From Deltaproteobacteria bacterium (GTDB taxonomy: Bacteria > Myxococcota > Kuafuiibacteriia > Kuafuiibacteriales > Kuafuiibacteriaceae): 64,000 nt of DNA. This document shows, piece after piece, positions 1 through 10,433 of this stretch (its first letter is position 1; the number at the start of each line of letters is the position of its first letter). The notes below the pieces were generated by a model. That model did not search any database and was not told the DNA's origin. It saw nothing but the letters and a program-made list of their open reading frames with translations. The stretch is from contig JACKEN010000001.1 in the NCBI GenBank assembly GCA_020632995.1, forward strand, positions 1,272,001 through 1,336,000, given 5' to 3'. A program made the position numbers and the translations under genes.

Positions 1-2326
1 ACCCCGTAGGGCCCGGCCTCGAGGCCGCCGTGGCGGGGCGCCATCTTGGTCACGAAGCTCTGGACGATGCCGTTGCCCTGGCTGTCGCTCTGCCCGTCGA
101 GGCCGAGGGGCACGAAGCCGACCCCGGGGAGGATCACCCCGGACATCACCACCAGGGTGTTCGCGTTGCCGCCGCTGACGAAGGGCAGGTTGTCGACGGT
201 GAGCGAGTACCTCAGGTTCTGGGCCTGGTGGGGGGCGAGGGTGCGGCTCGGGAAGCTGCTCCAGTTCGGGACCAGCTCGGTGGTGTCGCCGTTGCCGTTC
301 ACGTCGCTGGTGTCCGCCACGGTGGGGACCGCGAGCATCGGCACCGCGGGGTCCACGGTGTGCTCGAAGCGCTGGTAGAAGGGCAGGAGCGCGGCGAGCA
401 GGTTCTGGAGGTCGCCGAGGCCCAGCCCCGAGTTCCCGAGGTCGATTCGGCCCCCGAAGCTCCAGAGGGCGCGCAGGCCAGGTTGCGCGCGGGTGTAGAA
501 GGTGTCCTTGAGGGTGAAGGGGAAGCCCATGAACTCCACCGCCACCGTGTTCCCGGCCGGCACCGGGATGTTCCCCACCATCGGCACCGAGACGTTGAAG
601 ATGTCGCCCCCGAAGATCTGGGCCGGCTCGGAGCCGTAGAGGGGGGAGGCGAGCGACGCGCCGGAGAGCGAGAGTGACAAGGCGCCTTGCGTGGTGACCT
701 GCCCGAGGTCGACCGTGCCCTTGGCCCCCGCGGCCCGGTCGGTCCGGCTCAGCGCCGGCAGCTCGAGGCGGAGGTCCGGGGTGCTCGCGCCGAGCACGGT
801 GACCCAGTCGTAGTCGGTGTGGGCGGCGGTGACCGAGTAGGCCTGGGCGGGCCCGGTCTGGGTGAACACCACGACCCCATCGGCGTCGGTGACCCCGGAC
901 TGGGGGCCGGGGCTGTGCAGCTCGACCTGCGCGCCGGCCACCGGGAGGCCGCTGTCCTGGCGCACCACGGTGATGCGGATCTGCTGGGCGACCGGGGGGC
1001 CGAGGTTGGTGAGGCGCACCGGCGCGGAGTCGACCGGGCCGATGCTGCTCTGGACCCGGGCCCGGATCTGGGTGGTGCCGGCGGTGGGGCCGCCGGTGGC
1101 CACCCCGGCCGCGTCGATGGTGGCCACCGTGCTCGAGGTGGAGGACCACTCGAAGGTCACCCCAGGCACCACGCGGCCCGGCCTGATCGAGCGCGAGCGC
1201 GGTGAACGCGTAGGTGGTGCCGGGCCGCACGAAGCCGGCGGGGGTGATGATGCGGACCTGGGTCACGAACTCGGTGCTCGGCGCGGGCTGGCAGGCGCCG
1301 CCGACGCAGACCTCGCCCGGGTTCGGGCAGTCGGCGTCGCTCCGGCACACCGCGGGCACGCAGACCTCGGCCACGCACTCGAAGCCGGCGGGGCAGCTCA
1401 TCGCGGTGCAGGCCTGGGTGGGCACGCAGAAGCCGTCCTGGCAGTAGGCGTCCTGGCGTCGCAGTCACGATCGGTGCGGCAGCCGGGGAGGGGCTCGCAG
1501 CGGCCGGTGGTGGCGTCGCAGGTGAAGCCGACCGGGCACTCGTCGTTGGGCCCGCACAGGACGACGTCCACGCAGTGCCCGCGGCCCTGGTCGGCCCCCT
1601 CGCAGATGTTGCCGGGTGGGTTGCACTCCGCGTCGGTGGTGCACTCCGCGTCGGCACACAGGCCGGCGTCGCAGTACTGGCCGTCGGGGCACATGTTGTC
1701 GTTCAGGCAGCGCTGGACGCACTCGCCGCTCGCCTGATCGCAGGCCCACACCAGGGGCGAGCCGCAGTCCGCGTCCTGGGTGCAAGGCGCCCGGCAGACG
1801 TCCTGGATGCACACCAGATCGCCGGGGCAGTCCACGGACTCGGTGCACGGGGTGGGGGCCTGGCACATCCCGAAGACGCAGATCAGGGTGTCGGGGCAGT
1901 CGCCGTCGTCGCCGCAGCGGAGCTCCTCGCCGCGCATGCAGGTGCCCTCGACGCAGACCATGTCGTCGGGGCAGGGGTCTCGTCGTCGCAGGTCGGGGCC
2001 GGCACGCAGACGTCGTCCTGGCAGACCGCGCCGTCGGGGCAGTCGCCGTCGTCGGTGCACGCGGTGGGCGTGCACTGCTGGACCGCGCATGCGGCAGGGG
2101 CGGCGGGATCGGTGACGCAGGTCGAGCCGGCCGCGCACTCCTCGTCCCCGGTGCAGGTGGAGCCGGGGCAGGGCTGGCAGGCCTCCTGCGCGCAGTATTG
2201 GCCCGAGGCGCAGTCGTCGTCCGAAGCGCAGGGCGGGACCCCGCCGTCCCCCAGGGGGTCGGACTCGGAGCTGCAGGCGGACAGGGCGAGGAGGGCGAGG
2301 ACGCCCAGGGAGACCAACCGGTTCAC
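1..2326 (-). CDS. Cys-rich lipoprotein with Ig-like and carboxypeptidase-regulatory-like domains (partial, frameshifted)
   Basis: The gene runs off the left edge, so the C-terminus is missing. A GTG at 2326 opens a lipoprotein signal with lipobox LSAC. Roughly ten short Cys-rich units of the type DCPxGxxCxxxxC follow (about 2260-1290), as is common in myxobacterial surface lipoproteins. Next come a Big2-like Ig segment (VTFEWSSTSSTVATIDAAG, about 1175-1010) and a CarboxypepD_reg-like segment (GLPVAGAQVELHS). The rest to the edge is unrecognised. The frame changes near 1980, 1455 and 1175, with clearly homologous sequence continuing each time, so sequencing indels are more likely than decay. 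An in-frame ATG near 2334 is excluded because it hits a stop after two codons. Function unknown; probably a surface lipoprotein. Confidence 0.75.
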
Positions 2327-2408
2327 GCCGGCATTTGAGCCGGGGGACGTCCGACGGGGTTATCGGCCCCTTGACGGACGGTGCCGTTGCCGGCTCTGGA
2401 TGCCGGGT

Positions 2409-3181
2409 ATGACCACCCGGCGCACCCTCTCCGCCCTCGCCCTGGTGACCCTGGCCGGCTGCTACGGCCACACCCGACGCGACGCCCCGCTCCGCCCCCC
2501 GAGGAGGTGAAGCAGGACATGGTCTCGATCCCGCCCGGCCGCTTCACGATGGGCGACCGCAACGGCGATCCCGCCGAGTACCCGGAGCGCGAGATCACGA
2601 TGTCCGGCTTCCGGATCGACCGCACCGAGGTCACCAACGCGGACTACGCGCGCTGCGTGCAGGCCAAGGCCTGCGATCCCACGCCGTACATGGAGGACGA
2701 GAAGCTCGGCCTGCCCGATCACCCGGTGGTCGGCGTCACCTGGATCGACGCCCAGCACTTCTGCACCTGGGTGAAGAAGCGCCTGCCCACCGAGGCGGAG
2801 TGGGAGTACGCGGCGCGGGGCTCGGACCTCCGCAAGTGGCCTTGGAAGGGCATCTTCGATCCCAAGAAGGCCAACACCCGCCACCAGGAAGACTTCCACG
2901 GTGCGAGCGCCCCGGTGGACGCCTACAAGGACGGCGAGAGCCCCTTCGGCACCCTGAACATGGCCGGGAACGCGGCCGAGTGGACGGCCGACTACTTCGA
3001 TCCCACCTGGTACGGCACCTCCGACCAGACCACGAACCCCACCGGGCCCGAGCGGGGCCGGGAGCGGGTGGTCCGGGGCGGCTCCTACCGCGACGCCTCC
3101 CATATGGTGCGGGTGTCGTCCCGGATCCCGAAGTCGCCCACGGAGGCAGACAGCACGATCGGGTTCCGGTGCGCCAAGTAG
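2409..3181 (+). CDS. Formylglycine-generating-enzyme (SUMF1/FGE-sulfatase) domain lipoprotein
   Basis: The N-terminus MTTRRTLSALALVTLAGC is a lipoprotein signal with an LAGC lipobox. The mature part is a complete FGE-sulfatase (C-type-lectin-like) domain: the start MVSIPPGRFTMGD, then TEVTNADYARC, RLPTEAEWEYAARG, MAGNAAEWTADY and the terminal VVRGGSYRD...GFRCAK. Signal and domain lie in different frames. A run of six C near 2501-2507 needs one more C to join them, and the total length (773 nt) is one short of a multiple of three. In Myxococcota such domains usually occur in secreted proteins of unknown function, and I cannot show that this one oxidises a Cys in a sulfatase. An upstream in-frame ATG at 2400 is possible. 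Confidence 0.85.
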
Positions 3182-3230
3182 GGCGACAAATTTGACGGGT
3201 CCCGGACGGCTCGCCTACTGTTCAGAACAC

Positions 3231-3554
3231 ATGACGGACCGAGCCTCGCCAAGGAAGGGCGCCAAGACCGCGGTGGTCACCCAGACCCGCACCAAGACCG
3301 GGATCGACGCCGCCGAGGAGAAGGTGGTGCGGATGCGCCGCGGCTTCGCCGTGTCCGATGACTTCGCGCTCTCGCAGGTGGGGCAGGACAACCCCGATCT
3401 GGCCGCGAAGCTCCGCGAGATCGAGCTCCGCGCCCTCGAGATGAGCGGCCGCATGGACGAGCTCCGGGCCGAGGTGGGCCTCGAGGCCCCCGACACCGAT
3501 CTCGACAAGAAGAAGAAGATCATCGACCGCCTCGCCAAGCAGTCCAAGGACTGA
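3231..3554 (+). CDS. Small charged helical protein of unknown function
   Basis: This 107-residue protein starts at the ATG at 3231. It has a basic N-terminus and then an alpha-helical stretch (DLAAKLREIELRALEMSGRM) ending in the Lys-rich tail DKKKKIIDRLAKQSKD. There is no signal peptide or membrane segment, so it should be cytoplasmic. It ends 17 bases before the kinase gene at 3572 on the same strand, so the two are probably co-transcribed. No family is recognised. A start in the same frame at 3192 would add 13 residues unlike the rest. Confidence 0.7.
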   Translation: MTDRASPRKGAKTAVVTQTRTKTGIDAAEEKVVRMRRGFAVSDDFALSQVGQDNPDLAAKLREIELRALEMSGRMDELRAEVGLEAPDTDLDKKKKIIDRLAKQSKD

Positions 3555-3571
3555 GGTACCATCCCCCGGCC

Positions 3572-6500
3572 TTGCTCGTCGGACCCCAAACCGTAGGACG
3601 CTATCGCCTGGTCCGCCGCGTGGGCGCGGGGGGCATGGGCGTGGTCTATGAGGCCACCGACACCCGCACCCAGGAGCGGGTGGCGCTCAAGGTCCTGCTG
3701 CCGCACGCGGCCGAGGAGTCCGACGGCCTGCTCCGCTTCAAGCGCGAGTTCCGGGCCCTCGCGCGCCTCCGGCACCCCAACATCGTGCGCGTCCTCGACG
3801 CGGGCATCGAGAACGACGTCCCGTTCATCGCGATGGAGTTCCTCGACGGCAAGGACGCCCGTCGGCACCTGCGCGCGATCCCCGAGGGCCCGGTGCGCGA
3901 GCGCGAGATGAAACGCGTCTTGCGCCAGATGTTCGGGGCCCTGGCCCACATCCACGCGCGGCGGATCGTGCACCGCGACCTGAAGCCCGAGAACGTCATC
4001 GTGTGCTCGGACGGCCGGGTGAAGCTGATGGACTTCGGGGTCGCGCGCCTGTTGCGCGCGCCCACCACCAACAACTCGGGGCTCCTCGGGACCTTCGCGT
4101 ACATGGCGCCCGAGCAGGTGCAGGGGCGGAGGTCGACGGGCGGAGCGACCTGTACGCGATCGGCATCCTGCTCTACGAGCTGTTGACCGGCGACTACCCG
4201 TTCCCGGTGGAGCCGCCCGCGGCCGCGCTCCACCACCACGTGAACACCAAGCCCTCGCACGTGCTGGAGGTGAAGCCGGGCGCGGATCCCACCCTGGCCG
4301 CGCTGACCCAGCGCCTGCTCGAGAAGGACCCGCTGGATCGCCTGCAGACCGCGGAGGAGGCCTTCGCGTACCTGGCCGACGACGCCGCGGGCCCGAGCCA
4401 GGCCCCGAGCCAGGTCGACACCTCGCTCCCCGGGCAGCTCTTCGCGCCGCGCTTCGTGGCGCGCCAGGACGAGATCGGGCGTCTGCTCAAGGCGGTGGAG
4501 GACGCGGAGCGGGGGCGGGGCGGCCTCTACGTGGTCGAGGGTCCGAGCGGCATCGGCAAGAGCCGGGTGGTGAAGGAGCTGCGGAGCCGGGTCCGCCGAC
4601 GCACCGCGGTCCTGGTGGGCACCTGCGCGCCGGAGCGCGGTCAACCGTACTTGCCGATCCAGGGCGTGCTCGACGAGATCGAGGCGATCGCCGATCGCTC
4701 GCCCCCCGACGTGGTGAAGAAGATCGTGGGGCGCGACGCGGCGCTCGTCGGCGCGGTGTCGCCGCGCCTGGCCCGCCTCGGGGGCCCCGCGAGCGCCGAG
4801 CACCTCGAGCCGAGCGAGCGCAAGGTCCGGATGCACAAGGCGATCGTCGGGGTGATCGGGCGCCTCGCGCTGACCCGGCCGGTGCTGATGGTGATCGAGG
4901 ACGTGCACTGGGCGGACTCCTCCACCCTCGAGCTGCTCTGGGATCTGTCCCGCACCCTCCTGGCGCTGCGGCCGGGCGGCCGCGATCACGAGACGGTGTG
5001 CCCGGTGACGGTGGTGCTCACCCGCCGCTCCCTCGCCGAGGGGCCTGACGCGTCCGAGCCGTTCCTGCGCCGCCTGTCGGAGCGCGGGCTGGTCGAGACC
5101 ATCCCGGTGAGCGCGATGACCCGGCAGGCGGTCGAGGAGATGGCCCACACCATGACCGGCACTCACGGGCTGCCCGAGGCGATGGTGGACGAGCTGATGA
5201 AGGCCACCTACGGCCGGCCCCTGATGGTGCAGGAGGTCCTGGAGAGCTGGGTGGCGGACCGGAGCCTGCAGCGACAGGCGGGCGTCTGGCACTTCCGGGA
5301 CGCGCCGCTGGAGTCTCAGGAGCGCCGGGGTGACTCCGCGGTGGACGACGCGCCAACCCCGCCGCCGATGCCGCGCGCGGCGTCGTCCCGCGCCGGGCGT
5401 CCCCGCGGGCGCACCCGAGCGCGCGGGGCGGACGAGGTGGCGCTGTCCAAGCTCGAGCCCCTGACCCCGGCCGGGCGGCTCCTCCTCGAGCGCCTCGCCC
5501 TGCTCGGGCGCCTGCTCTCGTCCGATCTGGTGAGCGCGCTCGCGGGCACCGACGAGGCCACCTTCCTCGACGCCATGGACGAGCTGGTGCGGGCGAACCT
5601 CCTGGTGGAGGACGTGACCCACGACGGGGTCCGCTACAAGTTCTACCACGAGGGGTTCCGGGAGGCGGTGGTGCGCGCGCTCCCCGCCGCCCGCAAGACC
5701 GAGCTGCACGCCTTCGTGGCGCGGGCCCTGGAGCGCGCCTTCCGGGGCCGGCGGGTGGAGCTGGCCCACGTGCTGGCCCGGCACTTCCGGGCCGCGAACC
5801 AGCCCGATCGCGCGGTGCGGTACCTGCGGCGCATGGCGAAGGCCGCGGCAGGGCGGGGCGATCTCGACGGCGCGGTCCGGCGCATCGAGGACGCGGTGAC
5901 GATCGTCGACGATCGTCCGCGCACGAGCGCCTCCGCCACCCGCAAGCTGCAGCTCATCTTGCAGGAGATAGACCTCCTGCTGGACTTCGGCCTCCCGCGG
6001 GAGGCCCTGGATCGCGCGGATCCGCAGGCTGGCCTGCCGGCCCGCAACCCGGACGTCATGACGGCGGAGCTCCTCTTGCGCCGGGCCCGGGCCCAGTTCG
6101 CGCTGGGGCGGCTCGACGAGACCCTCGCCACCTTGATGAGCACCCCGCGCCCGGCGCCCACCCGCTCCCTCGGGGCGCGCTTCCTGGAGCTCGAGGGCCG
6201 CACCCGCGCGGCCCGGGGCGAGTACGAGGCGGCGCAGGCCGTCTTGCAGGCCGGCCACGACATCGCCGAGGAGGCGGGGCTGGAGCACCTCGCGGAGCAG
6301 CTGGACGCCAAGATCGGGGTGGCGCTCCTGCACCAGGGCCGCTTCTCGGACGCGAAGAAGCGGCTCGAGGATGGCCTGACCCGCGCCCGAGCGCGCGAGG
6401 ACCAGCGCAGCGAGGCCGACCTGTTGGGCCACGTCGGCCTCGTGTCCACGCGGCCCAGGGCCACGACGCGGAGGCCGCCGCGTGCCTGCGCGAGGCGATG

Positions 6501-7079
6501 GAGATGGCGGAGGCCCGCGGCTTCCGAGGCGATCTGGAGCGCTGGTCGGGTGAGCTCGGGCGCCTGTTGAGCGACCTCGGGGATCACGAGGCGGCAGAGG
6601 CGCACCTGCTCGAGGCGCTGGATCTCGCGGCGGAGACCGGCAGCCGCCAGGGCGAGGCGATGTGGCGGGCCGAGCTGGGCGCGCACCTGTTGAGCACCGG
6701 GGCGCTGGAGCGGGCGGGCAAGGAGCTGAACCGGGCCCTCGCCATCGCGCGCGAGATCGGCGCCCGGCGCTGCGAGGCGCTCGTCCAGATCCACCTGGGG
6801 GCCCTGGCGCTGGAGGAGAACTACGACAGCGTGGACGAGGCCCTGGAGCGCGTCCGCGCAGGCCTCGAGATCGCGAGCGACATCCAGAGCGGGGCGCTGG
6901 AGACGGTGGGCCTGCTCTACCTGGCCCGGGTGTGCCGGGCCCAGGCCGACCGTCGCCGGGCCCGAGAGGTGCTGGACCAGGCGCGCCGGGTGGCCCGCGG
7001 CACCCATGACGCGCGCCTGTTGCGCCGGGTGCAGGCGGAGCTGCGCGCGCTCGACGACGAGCGCGCTCAGAACAGGTAG
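3572..7079 (+). CDS. Ser/Thr protein kinase - AAA ATPase - TPR signalling protein (two frameshifts)
   Basis: A Pkn2-type kinase domain lies at the N-terminus: glycine loop GAGGMGVVYEA, VALKV lysine, catalytic HRDLKPEN, DFG and APEQ. It is followed by an AAA/STAND-like ATPase with Walker A GPSGIGKSR and Walker B VLMVIEDVHWAD, and a long TPR-like helical region. It resembles the large kinase/ATPase/TPR proteins of myxobacteria, which act as cytoplasmic signal integrators. The start is a TTG at 3572. The frame shifts near 4125 (GGGCGG lacking a G before GAGGTC) and near 6450. The length of 3508 nt is two short of a multiple of three, which fits two missing bases and about 1169 residues. Its stop overlaps the end of the convergent gene at 7067 by 13 bases. 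Confidence 0.88.
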
Positions 7080-7645
7080 GCGCTCAGCCCGAAGCGGAGG
7101 CCGAGCTGGACGCTGTCCTTGTCGCCGACCCCGTCCTCGAGGAAGCGCAGGTAGCTGACATAGGGGCCGGCGAGCACCGCGATCGACGGCGACACGAACG
7201 CGTGGAGCCCGCCCCACGCCCCCGCGGTGAAGTACTTGAAGGTGTCGTCACCCCCGCCGACGACCCCGATGCCGAGGGCCGGCTCGGCGAAGAAGCCCAG
7301 GCCCTTGTCCTTCATGTTGGAGACGTACTTGGCGTACGGGGTGAAGGCGAAGACGTACGCCGAGCTCTCCTCTGCGTTGAGGTAGGTGAACGACAGGTCG
7401 ATGCCCGCGGAGACCGCGTCGGTGAAGAAGTACCCGATCCCACCCGCCAGGTTGAGGCTCAAGAGCTTGGCGTCGAGGTTGTAGCCGATCCCGGGTGAGG
7501 TGGCGGAGAGGAACCCCGGCAGCCCCGGGGTCAGCGCCTGAGCGGTGGAGAGCCGGAGCTCATAGGTCCCGTCCTGCGCCGACGCGACGCCGGAGATCCC
7601 CAGGAGCAGGGTGGTGGTGACGAGGGCTGCGTATTTAGTACCCAT
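7067..7645 (-). CDS. Outer-membrane beta-barrel protein
   Basis: This 192-residue protein starts at the ATG at 7645. It has a signal peptide (MGTKYAALVTTTLLLGISGVASA, cleavage before QDG) and then alternating hydrophobic/polar strands ending in an aromatic residue (GLSAYLF), the usual barrel C-terminus. Glycine-rich turns and repeated 'Y-x-F/A-x-P' strands suit a small eight- to ten-strand barrel. An upstream start at 7669 would only lengthen the signal. Its stop overlaps the convergent kinase gene. No specific function can be assigned. Confidence 0.75.
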   Translation of the reverse strand: MGTKYAALVTTTLLLGISGVASAQDGTYELRLSTAQALTPGLPGFLSATSPGIGYNLDAKLLSLNLAGGIGYFFTDAVSAGIDLSFTYLNAEESSAYVFAFTPYAKYVSNMKDKGLGFFAEPALGIGVVGGGDDTFKYFTAGAWGGLHAFVSPSIAVLAGPYVSYLRFLEDGVGDKDSVQLGLRFGLSAYLF

Positions 7646-7754
7646 GGGTCGGAAATAGCGCCGACGCACGAGAACTGCAAAGCGGTGAGCGTCGTCACTC
7701 CAGCGGGAGGTCGCGCTCCAGTCGGTATGTCAACTTAGCTTGCGAGGAGGGCCC

Positions 7755-7773
7755 CCGGCGCAGGCCGCGCCGG
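7755..7773 (-). terminator. Possible hairpin downstream of the CARDB surface-protein gene
   Basis: CCGGCGC and GCGCCGG form a perfect 7-bp stem with a 5-base loop, 16 bases past the stop at 7789. No T run follows on the minus strand, so it is not a classical intrinsic terminator. It may stabilise the 3' end or be chance in GC-rich DNA. Confidence 0.25.
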
Positions 7774-7788
7774 AGGCATCGGGGGGGC

Positions 7789-10433
7789 TCAGCGCCGACG
7801 GCGCACGAGGACGAGCAGGCCGGCGAGGCCGAAGAGCATCAGCCCGGCGCCGGGGGCGCGATCGCCCTCGGCCACGCAGGTGCAGCCGGTGTCCTCGGTG
7901 GGCGTCACCACGATCTGCTTGGTCTCCTGCACGTCGAGGACGAAGGCCCGCTTCACGGAGCGACCGTCGGCGTCCACCGCCTGGATGAGCAGGTTCACGG
8001 TGGTGGGCTCGTCGGCCTGGCCACGGATCACGAACTCGCTGGTGTTCGGATCGATGTCCGCCAGCAGGCCCTCGGGGATCCGTCCCTCGACCACCGTCCA
8101 CTCGTACGGCAGGGTGCCGCCCGTGGCCGCCACCGACACCTCGTAGTAGGCGTCCATGTAGGCCACCGGCAGCGACGCCGTGACGATCTGGAAGTCGGTG
8201 GTGGCGTCCTGCACCGTGAGGATGAACGTGTTGACGTCCCGCGCCGCCACGCCGGTGCCGGGGTTGTCGCGCGCCTCGATGATCAGCCGGAACTCACCCA
8301 CCTCGGACGGCGTGCCCGAGAGCTCGCCGGTGGGGCTGAGGTTCATGCCGTCGGGCAGGTCGCTGCCGTCCATGAGGAGCCAGGTGATCGGCTCGATGCC
8401 GCCGGTCGACTCCAGCTGCTCGACGTACGCCTGACCGTACTGCGCGGTGGCGAGGGTCTTGGGCACGATGAGCAGGGTGGCGTTGTCGCGGATGGTCAGG
8501 CTGATGTCGCGGGTCGCGGTCTCGGTCCCGTCGCTCACGGTCAGCGTGAAGGCGTACTCACCCGACATCGCGGGGTTGCCCACCAGGATGCCCTCGGCCG
8601 ACACGCCGAAGCTGTCGGGCAAGCCAGCCTGCGACCAGGTCAGCGAGGACGTGGCGCTGCCGCCGGTGACCACCAGCGGGAACGCGTACTCCTGGCCCAC
8701 CACCGCGGCGGGCACCGCCCGGGTCACGATGGTCAGCGGCTCCGCCGGGTCACTCACGTTGATGGAGAGCTGCCGCTCCGCGGTCTGGTTGTCGCTCGAC
8801 GTCACCCGCGCGGTGAAGGTCCGGACCTCCGCCATCGAGGGGCGGCCGAACAGCTCGCCGGTCTCCGGCACGAACCCGATGCCCTGCGGCAGGGTGCCCA
8901 CGATCTCCCAGCGATAGGGCGGGGTGGCCCCGTTGGCGCTGAGCAGGCCCACGTACGGCTGGAACAGGTAGCCGGTGGGGAGGGCGGTGGTGCTCACCGC
9001 CAGGGCCCCGCCGGCCAGGGACACCGCCTCGAAGGTGGCGCGGCCGTTGTTGGACTCGTTCAGCTCCACGATCATCCCGTCGATGTCCGCGAGGGCACCG
9101 AAGTAGTAGGAGCCGGAGTTGGTCCCGGCGGGGACGGTCACGGTGTTGGTCGAGGTCAGCGTCTCGCCCGCGGCCAGGGTCGCGTTGAAGGTCGCCAGCT
9201 GGATGTCCTGTCGGCTGATCACCGGGTTGGTCGACATCATGATGCCGATGGCCGCGTTGTTGGCGGTCTCACCGCCCACGTTCCGGATGCGCGAGTAGAT
9301 GGTGATCTGGCCGCCCGCCTGGGCGTTGCGGCGATCCACGCTCACGTGCTCCACCGCCAGGTCCGGCGCCCCTGCAGGAGCCGGGTCGAGGTGTCGGAGT
9401 TCCGGGTGTTGTTGTTCTCGTTCACCTCCGCCACCGCGTTGGTCGAGTCCACGACCTCCTGCAGCCACACGCGGGTCTGGCCGAAGCTGGCCGGGAACAC
9501 CACGGGGACGATGACGGTCTGGGACTGGAACGGGGCGAGCGACAGGGTGGTGGAGCCCACTGCCACCGAGTTGTTCATGAACTCGTTGTCCGCGGCCCGG
9601 ATCTGGACCGTGAACGGCCCGAGGGGGTTCCCGTGCAGGTTCTGCACGGTGGCCGGGATCGGGGTCTCGGCCCCGAGGAACGCGAACTCGGGCGCGGTGA
9701 CGCCCACCGCGGCCAACTCCACGCCCGGATCCTGGATGTAGGTGACACGCTGGTTCACCAGCGCGGCCAGGTCGGTCCCGAGCGCGCAGCTGGTGGTGCA
9801 GGCGCTCGCCGCGAACAGGATCGGCCGCGCGCCGGTGCTGTCCTCGCAGCCCATGGTGGCGCTGGAGGAGCCGCTGCCGGCGATCGGTCCGTACTCGAGG
9901 TCGAAGCGGGCCGCGCGGCCCTCCCACAACACGACCTTCATGCTCCAGGTGACGCCGGTGTTCCCGAACAGCGAGATGTTCCGGTACTCGATGGTGAACT
10001 TGCGGTTGGGCGCGGTCCCCTCGAGCTGCGTGCCGATGTAGCCGCTGTTGGCGGCGTACAAGCGCAGGTCATCCCAGAACAGGGCGATGATGTTGTTCGG
10101 CGTGCTGGTCGAGCCCATGGCCACGTTGCCCAGCGACACCGACTGCCCCGACGGGAACACGATGGCGCCGTTGTGGCCCACCGTCACCGAGGTCTCCTGG
10201 CCGTCGTAGTAGTAGAACGGGAAGGGCAGGGTCACGTTGGTCTGCCCGTCGTCCACGTCGGTCTGGAGGACGGTGGGGTTGGAGAGCGGGGTGTAGGTGA
10301 TGGCCTCCTGCCCACGCTGGTAGGGGGTGCCGGGCACCGGAACGGTCTGGGCCACCGCGCTCTGCGAGAAGGCCACCAGTGCGCCGAGCGTCAGCAGGCC
10401 GAGGAGCCCGCGACGCCGCCGTCGTCCGAACAT
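7789..10433 (-). CDS. Surface protein B: CARDB/He_PIG Ig-like repeats with MYXO-CTERM tail (frameshifted)
   Basis: The N-terminus (MFGRRRRRGLLGLLTLGAL...SAVAQ) is a good signal peptide, followed by the same WDDLRLYAA-type domain as the upstream paralogue. Then come CARDB-like repeats (EVNENNNTRN, ELNESNNGRATF), at least four putative Ig (He_PIG) units such as 'PPYRWEIVGTLPQGI...GELFG', and a MYXO-CTERM tail (DTGCTC, hydrophobic helix, VRRRR). The start is set by GGGAGG seven bases upstream of the ATG at 10431-10433. The frame breaks near 9385; 2645 nt is one short of a multiple of three, so about 881 residues. The upstream reading frame continues into this gene without a stop, so it may instead be the second half of a fusion. 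MYXO-CTERM proteins are surface-anchored or secreted after type II export. Confidence 0.8.

Noticed and set aside
1..2326. Calling the left-edge Cys-rich gene a true pseudogene
   Set aside because: Only single-base frame changes are seen, the coding pattern is intact between them, and similar changes occur in many other genes of the window.
3646..6432. Long open frame of over 900 codons antisense to the kinase/AAA/TPR gene
   Set aside because: It is an antisense shadow produced by GC-rich codon bias: the product is low-complexity Arg/Gly/Ala/His text, while the plus strand has clear kinase and ATPase motifs.
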